A DNA stretch of 27,663 bases, from assembly GCA_031290855.1 (NCBI GenBank), contig JAISLM010000170.1, positions 1 through 27,663 of the forward strand, written 5' to 3'. Within the stretch, counting starts at the first letter, position 1, and the number at the start of each line of letters is the position of its first letter. This DNA comes from Spirochaetaceae bacterium (GTDB lineage Bacteria > Spirochaetota > Spirochaetia > Treponematales > Breznakiellaceae). The notes under the pieces were generated by a model. It saw only the letters and a list, made by a program, of their open reading frames with translations. It made no database searches and was not told the DNA's origin. Of this stretch, positions 6,987-14,824 are shown in pieces. Both the position numbers and the translations under genes were made by a program.

Positions 6987-8192
6987 GTGCATAAACTTGA
7001 AAGAATCGTTTTGAACTCGCTCGTAAGCGCCGCCGTTGAAGCGGGGGACACGCTGCTCGCCGCCGTTTCCGGCGGGGCGGACTCGACGGCGCTGCTTGCC
7101 GCACTTTCCGCCCTGTGCGGCGGACTCGGCGGCGCTTGCCGGCGCTTTCGTTTGAACGCGCTGCACGTTGACCACGCGCTTCGTGGAAACGAAAGCCGCG
7201 CGGACGCCGCGTCTGTGGCCGATCTTTGCGGGCGGCTCGGTGTGCCGTGCCGTGTTGTTACGGCGGGGGCGGGCCTAATCGAAGAGGCTGCGCGGCGGAA
7301 CGGGAGCGGCATCGAGGCTGCGGCGCGGGACTTCCGCCACGCGGCCCTGCGCGGCGAGGCGGATCGGCTTGGCGCGCGCTTCATCCTGATCGCCCACACA
7401 CGTAACGATATGCTTGAAAACACGCTGCTCCGCATACTGCGCGGCGCGGGGCCCGCCGGCCTTGCCGCGATACCGGAACGGAACGGCCAAATCCTGCGCC
7501 CTCTGATCACGCTGGAGCGCGGCGAAATTTGCGCCTATCTGGAGAAACGCGGCGTCGCGTGGCGTGAGGATTCTTCGAACAACGACGAGCGTTACCTGCG
7601 TAACCGTATCCGCATCCGCCTTGTCCCGCTGCTTGACGAACATTTCCCAGCCTGGCGAAAGGCGGTCGCGGCGCTGGCGGAAACGCAGGCGCTCACCGCC
7701 GAATTCCTGAAGGCCGAGGCGGAGAGCCGTATAAGCTGGGAAGAAGAAGCGGGAGGGAAATTAAGCTGTGCCTTGTCCCGTTTCGCGGCTGAGAGCCGCA
7801 TCATACGCGAGGAAGCTCTTTTTTTGGCCTACGACCATTTAGCTTCCGCAGAACGCGGCGCGGACGGCAACGGCGCGGACGAGCCGCCGCCGCGCGCGCT
7901 CCCCCGCCGTGCCACGCTTCGCGATTTTGCCGGCAAAATCGCGGACAGCCGGACGGAACTGCCCGCACAAACGCTTGGCGGTATCGGTGCCGGGGCGTCC
8001 GGCGGCAGAATCATAGCCGCAGCCCGAAAACAAAAGCCGCTGGAAGAATGCGCCTCAATCCTGATCGACAAGCCCGGACTGTACAGGTTCAAAAATTTTT
8101 CGATAGAATGTATCGCCGTGGACGGGCCGGCCTGTGTATGCCGCTTCATAGTGCACGGTGTGCAGCAAACCCGTCCGCCGCAATTTTTGTAG
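6987..8192 (+). CDS. tilS: tRNA(Ile)-lysidine synthetase
   Basis: TilS uses ATP to attach lysine to C34 of the CAU-anticodon tRNA-Ile, so that it reads AUA codons. The ATP pyrophosphatase PP-loop SGGADST is at residues 28-34 when GTG 6987 is the start. The family blocks HVDHALRGNES, AHTRNDMLENTLLR and REDSSNNDERYLRNRIR follow in order. The C-terminal third is poorly conserved, as usual in this family, and ends normally after about 400 residues. I chose GTG 6987 because the only upstream option (TTG 6969) falls at the foot of the acs terminator; neither has a clear Shine-Dalgarno sequence. The gene is usually essential and seems housekeeping here, unrelated to its neighbours. Confidence 0.9.
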   Translation: MHKLERIVLNSLVSAAVEAGDTLLAAVSGGADSTALLAALSALCGGLGGACRRFRLNALHVDHALRGNESRADAASVADLCGRLGVPCRVVTAGAGLIEEAARRNGSGIEAAARDFRHAALRGEADRLGARFILIAHTRNDMLENTLLRILRGAGPAGLAAIPERNGQILRPLITLERGEICAYLEKRGVAWREDSSNNDERYLRNRIRIRLVPLLDEHFPAWRKAVAALAETQALTAEFLKAEAESRISWEEEAGGKLSCALSRFAAESRIIREEALFLAYDHLASAERGADGNGADEPPPRALPRRATLRDFAGKIADSRTELPAQTLGGIGAGASGGRIIAAARKQKPLEECASILIDKPGLYRFKNFSIECIAVDGPACVCRFIVHGVQQTRPPQFL

Positions 8193-8297
8193 GTGCAGCC
8201 CGCTCAAGCGTCCTGGAGCGGCGGGCCGTGCCCTAAGCTTAAACGGCAAAGGCGTGCCTGTTAACGAGCCCCGCGCGGCAAGCGTGAACCTAAGGTT

Positions 8298-8326
8298 CGG
8301 CGGGGGAGCAGACCCCACTGCGAATA
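8298..8326 (+). repeat. Intergenic repeat, copy B (GGGGGAGC...GCGAATA)
   Basis: CGGCGGGGGAGCAGACCCC followed by ACTGCGAATA matches the copies at 3522-3550 (+) and 27228-27257 (-). Confidence 0.6.
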
Positions 8327-8348
8327 ACGGCGCGGCAAAAAAGCATAA

Positions 8349-8459
8349 CGATACTTGATTTTCAGAATACAGGCGGAAAAGCTGAAGGATTTTGCGGAGC
8401 GCAGGATCAAAAAAGGTTCAACGATACATTCGGATGCGTACCGCTGCAGAAGGAACATA
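8349..8459 (+). pseudogene. Probable fragment of an IS1595/ISXO2-type transposase
   Basis: One frame reads about 37 residues including EKLKDFAERRIKKGSTIHSDAY, resembling the segment LKxFxxxxIxxGSTIxTDGY near the second catalytic Asp of ISXO2-like (IS1595 family) DDE transposases. A stop codon lies just upstream, and the similarity fades after the fragment. No inverted repeats of a complete element are visible. This rests on motif memory only. Confidence 0.35.
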
Positions 8460-8514
8460 CCACGGATTTATATGAAAAAGCGGTACGGCTTTAGTCCGGT
8501 TAGACCGCTTTTCC

Positions 8515-8557
8515 GGGAACTTTTCCCAAAACCAACAGGGTTTTGGGAAAAGCTCCC
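8515..8557. terminator. Long inverted repeat between convergent genes
   Basis: A 19-bp stem with a single mismatch (GGGAACTTTTCCCAAAACC, 8515-8533, against 8539-8557) surrounds a 5-nt loop. It lies between the convergent 3' ends of tilS and the Hsp20 gene and could stop transcription from both sides, although no long T-tract follows. It could also be a leftover of a mobile-element end. Confidence 0.5.
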
Positions 8558-8671
8558 TTGCTTTTATATTACCTCAACCACTTTCGCCCGCTACCGGTTT
8601 TTATCCGCAAGCGGGAGCCAATACCTAGTCAAAAAGATTTTCGGGTACGCTTAACGGGGGACAGCCATACC

Positions 8672-9184
8672 TTAACTTGAAATTTCTACCTTGATGCCGC
8701 CGTTTTGTTCGTCATCCTCTTTTGCGGGTATGCTTACCCTGAGCAGTCCGTTTTTGAATACGGCCTTTGTTTTTTCCCGTGCGTATCTGTCCGCCGGAAC
8801 ACAGTACTTTTGCTTTTCGACCGCGTCAAAGCGGAGGGCTTTTTTTATATACCGAGTTTCGGGCCGGACCGCCTCCTGTTCATCGCAATTTTTCAGGGCG
8901 GCGCGGCAAATCGCGGACAGCACCATGTAGTCGCCCTGGAAAGAGAGGCTTACGTCCTCTTCGCAAAAACCGGCCAGGCCGAATTCGAAGACAAGCCCGT
9001 CCGCGCCGTTACCGGCGGTATAAATATTTACAGGCGGCCAGTCGTACTGATCGTAAGCGCCCGCGGCGCGGGCATCCCCCGATCCGAATCTTTGGCGGTC
9101 CCGCGCATAGCCGGAAAGTTCCTCTTGAAAAGCCCTGGCCGCCCTGGAAATGTCATCAAAAACATCATTAAAATCACCGTACAT
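8672..9184 (-). CDS. Small heat-shock protein (Hsp20/alpha-crystallin family)
   Basis: This is probably an ATP-independent holdase that binds unfolding proteins in the cytoplasm. The alpha-crystallin domain starts near residue 50 (DWPPVNIYTAGNG) and ends with the family signature KNGLLRVSIPAKE (residues 144-156; usual form xNGxLxxxxPK). The 170-residue length fits, but the insert between the beta strands (residues 90-125) is Cys- and Glu-rich and unusual. The N-terminal 45 residues are family-typical, variable and disordered-looking. AGGAGG lies 12 bases before the ATG and a closer AGAGG also exists. It is 79 bp downstream of the receiver gene on the same strand and may be co-transcribed with the FIST-kinase-receiver operon, which would tie that pathway to a stress response; this is inference. 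Confidence 0.8.
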   Translation of the reverse strand: MYGDFNDVFDDISRAARAFQEELSGYARDRQRFGSGDARAAGAYDQYDWPPVNIYTAGNGADGLVFEFGLAGFCEEDVSLSFQGDYMVLSAICRAALKNCDEQEAVRPETRYIKKALRFDAVEKQKYCVPADRYAREKTKAVFKNGLLRVSIPAKEDDEQNGGIKVEISS

Positions 9185-9263
9185 ACGCCTCTTAGCCTCC
9201 TGTGTTTGTGAATGCCAACCGGAAACGTTTAATTCCGGCCCGGCCGGGTTCGGGAAAAATTAT

Positions 9264-9674
9264 TCAACGTTGTCCGCCGTATTTGGCCTCCAGCAAAATG
9301 CTGTAGATCTTGTCGCGCAGGTTTACCGCGTTGATGGGTTTAACGATATAACCTTTTGCGCCAAGTTTTGTTGCCTTTGAAACGTTCATAAGCTGGGAAT
9401 TGGAACTGATCATCAAAACCGGTATATCTTTTAAGTGATCTTTGCTTTTTAGATAGTTTAAAAAATCAAGACCGGAAATACCGCCTTCCAGCTTTAAGTC
9501 CAGCAAAATCATGTCGGCTTTTTTTTCGTTAAGAATTGTGTTTGCGGCTTTAACCGTTTTTGCAAGTCGAACCTCGTATGTTTCACCAAGAATTTCGTTT
9601 ATAAGCGTAAGAATTTCAGGCGAATCGTCTATCGCGACTATGGTTTGCTTCAAATTTTTTATTCTTTCTGCCAT
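9264..9674 (-). CDS. Stand-alone response regulator receiver protein (CheY-like)
   Basis: The 136-residue protein is a single receiver domain with no output domain. Receiver residues are visible: acidic pair Asp16-Asp17, phospho-acceptor Asp59 (LLDL), Ser90 at the end of beta4 (MISS) and Lys112 in the VKP loop. It should accept phosphate from the hybrid kinase encoded just upstream, as a diffusible partner or a branch of the phosphorelay. Its ATG lies 59 bp inside the kinase gene in another frame, with AAGGAG about 10 bases before it, so the overlap seems real and implies translational coupling. TTG at 9653-9651 is a shorter, less likely start. Confidence 0.88.
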   Translation of the reverse strand: MAERIKNLKQTIVAIDDSPEILTLINEILGETYEVRLAKTVKAANTILNEKKADMILLDLKLEGGISGLDFLNYLKSKDHLKDIPVLMISSNSQLMNVSKATKLGAKGYIVKPINAVNLRDKIYSILLEAKYGGQR

Positions 9675-12585
9675 CCAGGAACTCCTTAATTTTTTTTAGT
9701 GCAATATCGTAATCAAAATCCGCCGATAAGCGGGACACCTCGCTGATAAAACCGTCCGTTTCTTGATCAACCGACAGTCCGCACAACTCAGCTACCAACT
9801 CGTTTACGGAGTTGGCGTGTCCCGTTTTAAGCGCTTTTTTCAACTCTTTTAACTTTTGCGTGACAAGAGTCTTGTCGCCGTTAGTGCTTTTAACAGGCTC
9901 CTTTTCCGTGCGCTCCGACTTCAGCTCGCCGGGAAGCCGGTCAAAAAACGCCTTACATTCGTTTATGAAGGGCGTCGTTTCCTCCATGCATATTTCTGAA
10001 AAGCCCTCGCCACCGGTTCCCTCGTCCGCCGAGGCAAACTCCAGTTTCTCGGCCCATTTCGACAGGGCGCTGACGCCCAATGTCGCAAAAATGCCTTTTA
10101 ATGCGTGCACCTTGACATGATATGTCCTTACGTCATTTTCTTCAAGAATTTGCTGAAGGACAAGTGTCGATTTTTCAAAACCCAAACAGTACTGCCGGAT
10201 AACTTTAAGGTAGGAAGGAACGCTGCCGGTATGCTGAAGCCCGTCATCCAAATCTATGCAGTCCAGGGCCCTAAGCTGCTCAAAAACAGAATCGCCTTCG
10301 GAAGACGGTTTTCCGCGCTGTCCCCTGTCGTAAACGGTCTGGGGTTTGCCGCACATCTCTATTTTTTCGGGCGGGAGCCAGCTCGCCAGCTTATTGTTCA
10401 GCATATTTGAATCTATCGGCTTGCTTATAGAATCGTTCATGCCGGCCTCGATAAACTTTTGAAACGCGCCGCTCTCCACATTCGCGCTCAAAGCTATTAC
10501 GGGCATATTGGCAAACCACTTGTCGCCCGTCGTTTCGGCAAGCGCTCTTATGTGCCGGGTCGTGTCCAGGCCGTCCATTTCCGGCATCATCTGATCCATG
10601 AACAAAAGATCATAGCGTGTATTACGGACCTTTTTCAGCGCCTCCTCGCCGCTCAACGCGGTGTCGGCGTCTATTCCGTGCAGTTCAAGAAAACCCGCCG
10701 CCACGGTGAGGTTTTCGATCATATCGTCAACGACGAGTATTTTGACGGGCGTATCTTTTCTTGCCATCGCAAAATTACAAATATTCTGGGCGTAGTCCAG
10801 CCTGTCAAGTTGCAGCAGCGCGGCGTCCCCTTCCACAAGCGGGAGCAGGACGATAAAGACCGAACCCTTGCCGTATTCGCTTTCTATATCTATATAGCCC
10901 TCCATCATGTCTACCAATTTTTTACAGATAGCGAGCCCCAAACCCGTTCCCACGATGCCCCGGTTTTTTCTCGCGTCAACCTGCTGGAACGAAGCGAACA
11001 GTCTTTCCTTATCCTCCTCCCTGATCCCTATGCCCGTATCTTTTACACGGATCTCCATGTAGGCCCTGCCATTTTTCATCGTTTTACCTATAGTAACGCC
11101 GACAGAACCCTCGTGAGTATATTTAACCGCGTTGCTTATAATGTTTGTAAGAATTTGACGCAGCCGAATCTCGTCGCCGTAAAGAACGTCGGGAACGTCG
11201 TCCGCTATATATGAACTGAACTTAAGCCATTTCTTTTCGGCGATAAACCTGAACATCGAAGTTACCGTGTCAAGCTGGCTGCGGATGCTGTAATGCACCG
11301 GCAGTATATCCAGCTTGCCGGCCTCGATCTTTGAGAAATCCAAAATATCATTTATCAGATTCAGAAGAGTTTTTGACATGTTTTGTATTTCATAGAAAAA
11401 GTTTTTTTGTTTTTCGTTCAGGTTTTCAATCGGGATCAACTCGCTCATTCCGATAATAACGTTCATAGGCGTACGCAGTTCGTGGCTCATCGTCGCAAGA
11501 AAATCGCTTTTTGCCTTGGAGGCGGCATCCGCGGTTTTGGCTTCGATTTCCAGCATACGGTTCTCTTCGTTAGCCTTGCGTACGGCCATCTCACGCTTTC
11601 GCAGTTCCCGGAGATCGGCCGCGTAGACCGCTACACGGAAACTGTCCTTCCACGGCATCCTGACAAAAGTCGCGTCCAGCGGCAGCATCTCGTCGTTATT
11701 TATCAGGCAGTTCCATTCCGTCTGGACGGAACCCTTATCAAGCGCCTCCCTTATCAGATTATTCCATTTAACGGGGCTCTCTACGCCGTCGTCCTGCACC
11801 TCCACGCAGCGGTCGAAAAAACTGTCCGCGTTCATTTCTTCGTCTTTAAAACCGAGCAGTTCCGTTGTTGTTTTGTTCCAGCCGATAAGCCGGCCCTTGG
11901 CCGTCCAGAGCAGACAGGCAAGCGGAGTCGAGTCGAGCATCAGGCGCGTCCTCTCTTCCGATTCCGCGTTGCGAAGCTCAGTCGTGTCGTGGCAGCTTAT
12001 GATACCGCCGTCAAACACGCCGTTTTCGGTTATTGGCGTCATATGAACGGTATAAAGACGTTCCGTGGGATTTGCCGGAAACCAGATTTTTGTATTTATG
12101 GTGATAGGCTGCAGGCTTTTTTTAATCTCTTCAAACTTCGTAACCGCGCCGTTCCTGATCACATCGCTTCCCAAAAAACTAAAGACATCGCTCAGGACGC
12201 GTCCGTTTACGAGTCCGAAGCTGGCAATTCCCGCGAGTCGCAGGAATTCGTTGGTACAGTAAGCCAGCCGTCCGCCCTCGTCCAGCATGATTATCGCGAT
12301 CTGACTGTGTTCCAGAAGCAGCTTCATGTACTTTTCCAGCTTTTTCTGTTCGAGCGAACGTATGTCTTCTATTACCTTGTTGGCCTGCGCGGCTATATCG
12401 GCGGAATCAATTTTTTTTTGCAGCAAGCTTATTTTACGGTTTAGCTGCCTGTTTTCTTTCTGTAATTTTTTGATGGTTTCGAGCATTTCCTCGCGGGAAA
12501 GCTCACTGTCGGAGTCCGGCGTTACGAGCTGCTGGTTTTCGTCAGTGACCGCGCCGTCGTTCATATAGTTGTATGCCGCGTCCAT
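9616..12585 (-). CDS. Hybrid sensor histidine kinase (PAS-PAS-HisKA-HATPase-REC-HPt)
   Basis: This is a 989-residue multi-step phosphorelay kinase. Domain order: coiled coil (about 30-90), two PAS-like sensor domains (about 85-205 and 210-325), HisKA with phospho-His368 (MSHELRTP), HATPase with N box (NIISNAVKYT, 481-490), G1 (DTGIG, 516-520) and G2 (GTGLG, 546-550), receiver with Asp620-Asp621, phospho-Asp664 and Lys722, and a C-terminal HPt domain with His827 (HALKG). There is no transmembrane segment, so it probably senses a cytoplasmic cue through PAS or through the FIST protein encoded 2 bp upstream. No Shine-Dalgarno sequence is evident, consistent with coupling to the FIST gene. The last ~20 codons overlap the receiver gene. 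A BarA/TorS-like logic is suggested; the target is unknown. Confidence 0.93.
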   Translation of the reverse strand: MDAAYNYMNDGAVTDENQQLVTPDSDSELSREEMLETIKKLQKENRQLNRKISLLQKKIDSADIAAQANKVIEDIRSLEQKKLEKYMKLLLEHSQIAIIMLDEGGRLAYCTNEFLRLAGIASFGLVNGRVLSDVFSFLGSDVIRNGAVTKFEEIKKSLQPITINTKIWFPANPTERLYTVHMTPITENGVFDGGIISCHDTTELRNAESEERTRLMLDSTPLACLLWTAKGRLIGWNKTTTELLGFKDEEMNADSFFDRCVEVQDDGVESPVKWNNLIREALDKGSVQTEWNCLINNDEMLPLDATFVRMPWKDSFRVAVYAADLRELRKREMAVRKANEENRMLEIEAKTADAASKAKSDFLATMSHELRTPMNVIIGMSELIPIENLNEKQKNFFYEIQNMSKTLLNLINDILDFSKIEAGKLDILPVHYSIRSQLDTVTSMFRFIAEKKWLKFSSYIADDVPDVLYGDEIRLRQILTNIISNAVKYTHEGSVGVTIGKTMKNGRAYMEIRVKDTGIGIREEDKERLFASFQQVDARKNRGIVGTGLGLAICKKLVDMMEGYIDIESEYGKGSVFIVLLPLVEGDAALLQLDRLDYAQNICNFAMARKDTPVKILVVDDMIENLTVAAGFLELHGIDADTALSGEEALKKVRNTRYDLLFMDQMMPEMDGLDTTRHIRALAETTGDKWFANMPVIALSANVESGAFQKFIEAGMNDSISKPIDSNMLNNKLASWLPPEKIEMCGKPQTVYDRGQRGKPSSEGDSVFEQLRALDCIDLDDGLQHTGSVPSYLKVIRQYCLGFEKSTLVLQQILEENDVRTYHVKVHALKGIFATLGVSALSKWAEKLEFASADEGTGGEGFSEICMEETTPFINECKAFFDRLPGELKSERTEKEPVKSTNGDKTLVTQKLKELKKALKTGHANSVNELVAELCGLSVDQETDGFISEVSRLSADFDYDIALKKIKEFLDGRKNKKFEANHSRDRRFA

Positions 12586-12587
12586 GA

Positions 12588-13751
12588 TTAAAACACGCAG
12601 GCGATAAGCGTATAGTTATGTATCCGGTTGGTTAATTCTCCGGCGTTGTTTTTTACCGGACATATTTCACCGCCCGAATAACAGAGCTGGTACGGCGCGG
12701 CGCCGCCAATCTTTTCGGTTATTTTTTTCAGTTCGTCGTCGTTTTTTATGCCGAGTAAAATGTAACGCGCCAGGCATGAATACATCAAAATACCGTTTAT
12801 GTTTTTTTTAAGGGACACCCGCTGGAGCAGTTCTTCCGCCGTTTCCATAATACCTTCGTAGTTAAGGCTGCCGGGGGAGATCGTATTGCCCTCCGGCATT
12901 TCGCTGCCGAACACCGCGACGCCGTCCGCGTTGATGCTGTACATCCCGCAGGCCACGGAAGGATTGCCGTCGTTAAAATTCATCATGAAAGGGATCAGGT
13001 ACAAGAACCCGGAAGACATTTTTGATTTTGAAAAACCCTGACGTTCCAGATACTCCGCAAAACTCACTTCGTTTACCTTGTAAACAACGTTTCCTTCCGA
13101 CTTTGTGATTATCCCGTACTGTTTTTGAAGATTCCGCTCCGACGTCGACATCATGAAAAAATCAGGATGGATGTTGCCGGACATCAGTACCAACACCAGC
13201 GACATAGTTTCCGCAGTTCCGTTTATGATGATAAAGCTGTCCGTGTGGTCGAATTCCGGACTGCACGGAAGTGTGCCGAAGACCGGGGTATTCCCCGCCG
13301 CCCTGAAAAGCGCGGTTGCCATCGGGTGAGTCCCCAGCGACAGGATCATCGGCGGGTAGGCGATCGCGAGCGCCGGTTTTTCGGGAAGCCTTCCCTCCGC
13401 CTCCCTATAGGCCGAGGAGACAGCTTCGTCCACGTTTTCGGCGTTTATTTCCTGGCTCTTCGCCACCGAAAAAGTTACATCGTCCGCCGTTAGCACGGAA
13501 ATGCTGAACAGCGTGGGACTGACGATGCCTTGCGTCGCGCCCGCCCGCGTCGTTATCCCCACCGTATTAAATGGAAGTTTTTTTGATAAGGCCGCCACCA
13601 TGCCGGAATGAATAAATTCCGGGTCACAGAAAATGAGCCCCACCGAATTATTCAGCAGATTAGCTTCCATATCGAGCTGTTCCATGATCTCGTTTATCGC
13701 CTCACCGGTTTCCCCGACTTCTTCAGTACAGGCCGTCAACATTCGTATCAT
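12588..13751 (-). CDS. FIST-domain sensory protein
   Basis: The 387-residue protein fits the FIST_N plus FIST_C architecture, a cytoplasmic sensor module proposed to bind small ligands such as amino acids. Family landmarks include the N-terminal VGLIFCDPEFIHSGMVAALS strand-helix unit, the central GTHPMATALFRAAG segment, and the C-terminal CYSGGEICPV block with a later HNYTLIACVF, matching the usual GFYTYGEI...HNQTLT ending. FIST proteins are frequently encoded next to PAS/histidine-kinase genes, as here. GAGGATGG precedes the ATG, and a sigma70-like promoter is 44-72 bp upstream. It heads the FIST-kinase-receiver operon and probably feeds its signal to the kinase. Confidence 0.88.
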   Translation of the reverse strand: MIRMLTACTEEVGETGEAINEIMEQLDMEANLLNNSVGLIFCDPEFIHSGMVAALSKKLPFNTVGITTRAGATQGIVSPTLFSISVLTADDVTFSVAKSQEINAENVDEAVSSAYREAEGRLPEKPALAIAYPPMILSLGTHPMATALFRAAGNTPVFGTLPCSPEFDHTDSFIIINGTAETMSLVLVLMSGNIHPDFFMMSTSERNLQKQYGIITKSEGNVVYKVNEVSFAEYLERQGFSKSKMSSGFLYLIPFMMNFNDGNPSVACGMYSINADGVAVFGSEMPEGNTISPGSLNYEGIMETAEELLQRVSLKKNINGILMYSCLARYILLGIKNDDELKKITEKIGGAAPYQLCYSGGEICPVKNNAGELTNRIHNYTLIACVF

Positions 13752-13794
13752 CGCACCATCCTCAGCAACAGGCTAAATTCACTTTTCTGAATTC

Positions 13795-13823
13795 AGTATA
13801 CGTGAAATCCGGTTTTATGAAAA
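13795..13823 (-). promoter_or_regulatory. Sigma70-type promoter of the FIST-kinase operon
   Basis: On the minus strand TTTTCA (13818-13823) and TATACT (13795-13800) are 17 bp apart, 44 bp upstream of the FIST start codon. Confidence 0.6.
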
Positions 13824-13906
13824 GACGGGCGACGGTTAATGGGAGGTAAGGGATGGGGGATGAGCGACGGATGGCTGGCGGCCAACACGGAACTTACCGA
13901 TCTGCC

Positions 13907-13919
13907 GGGGTCTGACCCC
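13907..13919. repeat. Solitary REP-like palindrome GGGGTCTGACCCC
   Basis: This is the reverse complement of the 13-bp palindrome found three times in the tail of the REP-transposase-like gene (3188, 3254, 3320). It stands alone in non-coding DNA between the FIST operon promoter and the IS3 remnant. Confidence 0.75.
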
Positions 13920-14032
13920 ATCCAGACTTAAATCTTTACCCGGTAATGGTTTAGGGCAATTGGCGATGATCAATGAGTAATGAAGGAATGGTGTCTCGTC
14001 CTGGATTAAAGTTGTCACATGGAGATCAAAAG

Positions 14033-14361
14033 ATGAGCGAGGTGATACGATACGGCGAGGCGTTTAAGCTCCGGCTTGCGGGGGACGCGGCGAGCGGGAA
14101 ATATAAGAGCCTTGACGAGGCGAGGCGCCGGAACGAGATTCGGGGAGGCTCTACCCTGACTAAGCGGATCAAGAAATATGGACGGGAGGATATACTGCCC
14201 AAAAGGATAAAGGCGGGAACGATGAACGAGATTGATGAATTGCAGGCGGCCCGCGGCAGGATACGGGAACCTGGAGCGGCCCTGGCCGGCGCGCACATGA
14301 TTATTGTCTTGAGCATGCGTTTTTGGACATCGCGTGCGAGCGGGAGTTGAACCGTACTTGA
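14033..14361 (+). pseudogene. Frameshifted IS3-family transposase OrfA
   Basis: The frame starting at ATG 14033, with GGAG 8-11 bases upstream, reads like an IS3-family OrfA helix-turn-helix protein: YGEAFKLRLAGDAASGKYKS, LDEARRRNEI, GGSTLTKRIKKYGREDILPKRIK and a C-terminal leucine-zipper-like part ending GAALAGAHMIIVL. After about codon 95 the expected continuation (FLDIACEREL) is in another frame, 14320-14361, showing a frameshift near 14310-14320. No intact orfB follows, only a fragment at 14768. The upstream sequence GTGTCTCGTCCTGGATTAAA (around 13992-14011) could be what is left of the left end. Confidence 0.75.
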
Positions 14362-14368
14362 GATTCAA

Positions 14369-14711
14369 CGGCTCAACGCTCTGCGTTGAGCCGCTTGCCG
14401 GAAGGCGAAAGACAAGAAGAATGGCATGAAAGCGCCGTTTACGGTGGAACAGGCGCCGGAAACCGGGCATGAGATGAGCAGAATTATTACAAATTACGCC
14501 AAAGCCGGCAGCGGCGGGCGGGGCGGAGCCCCCAATGAAGGAGGGATGAGGGACGGCGGAAGACAAACCGCTGCGCGGTTTGTCGAAAACATTAACGTTG
14601 TTCACGGGCAGGGGGCCTTGCGAGACTTCCGGGAGCGCGGACTGGAGTTTGCTTTAAGCTCACCGCTATGCGGTGGGTAGCAAACTCCGTAAGCAAACGC
14701 GTAGCGTTTGC
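14369..14711. repeat. Cluster of perfect hairpins with 3-nt loops
   Basis: Four perfect hairpins have 3-nt loops: 14369-14393 (CGGCTCAACGC, TCT, GCGTTGAGCCG), 14562-14584 (GACAAACCGC, TGC, GCGGTTTGTC), 14661-14675 (CACCGC, TAT, GCGGTG) and 14693-14711 (GCAAACGC, GTA, GCGTTTGC). The third is nested inside a 10-bp outer stem, GGAGTTTGCT/AGCAAACTCC (14644-14653 and 14679-14688). All share a CGC-NNN-GCG apex. An open frame of 84 codons (14426-14680) crosses the cluster but resembles nothing I know. Confidence 0.75.
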
Positions 14712-14767
14712 ACGGCTTCCCGGCGCGCCCAAGACAACGAACTTACGGCACAGCCTGATGAGTGTTT

Positions 14768-14824
14768 CATAATCTGGTCAAAGACATGACGCTGCCCGCT
14801 CCTAACCGGGCATGGGCGGCAGAC
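14768..14824 (+). pseudogene. Fragment of IS3-family transposase OrfB
   Basis: About 19 codons read HNLVKDMTLPAPNRAWAAD, matching the OrfB segment just before the first catalytic Asp block (typically NLVKD...PNQxWxxDITYI). The match breaks immediately afterwards, before the DDE residues. With the orfA remnant 400 bp upstream in the same orientation, this is residue of one decayed IS3-type element. Confidence 0.6.

Larger units (their letters stand above)
8193..8671. other. Convergent intergenic region with repeats and remnants
   Basis: No intact gene is visible between the 3' ends of tilS (+) and the heat-shock gene (-). From left to right it holds a copy of the GCGAATA repeat, a probable transposase fragment, a 9-bp inverted repeat (AAAAGCGGT/ACCGCTTTT, around 8475-8512), and a long near-perfect inverted repeat at 8515-8557. 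Parts are listed separately. Confidence 0.6.

Noticed and set aside
8705..9211. 168-codon plus-strand frame opposite the Hsp20 gene
   Set aside because: The minus strand carries the alpha-crystallin signature and a ribosome site; the plus-strand product has no recognisable feature.
10459..12444. Plus-strand open frames of 251 and 353 codons opposite the hybrid kinase
   Set aside because: The minus-strand frame encodes a complete, motif-rich kinase. The antisense products show no recognisable domain.
14426..14680. 84-codon plus-strand frame in the IS3 debris
   Set aside because: It runs through the hairpin cluster, has no ribosome site and resembles no protein I know; it is probably non-coding.
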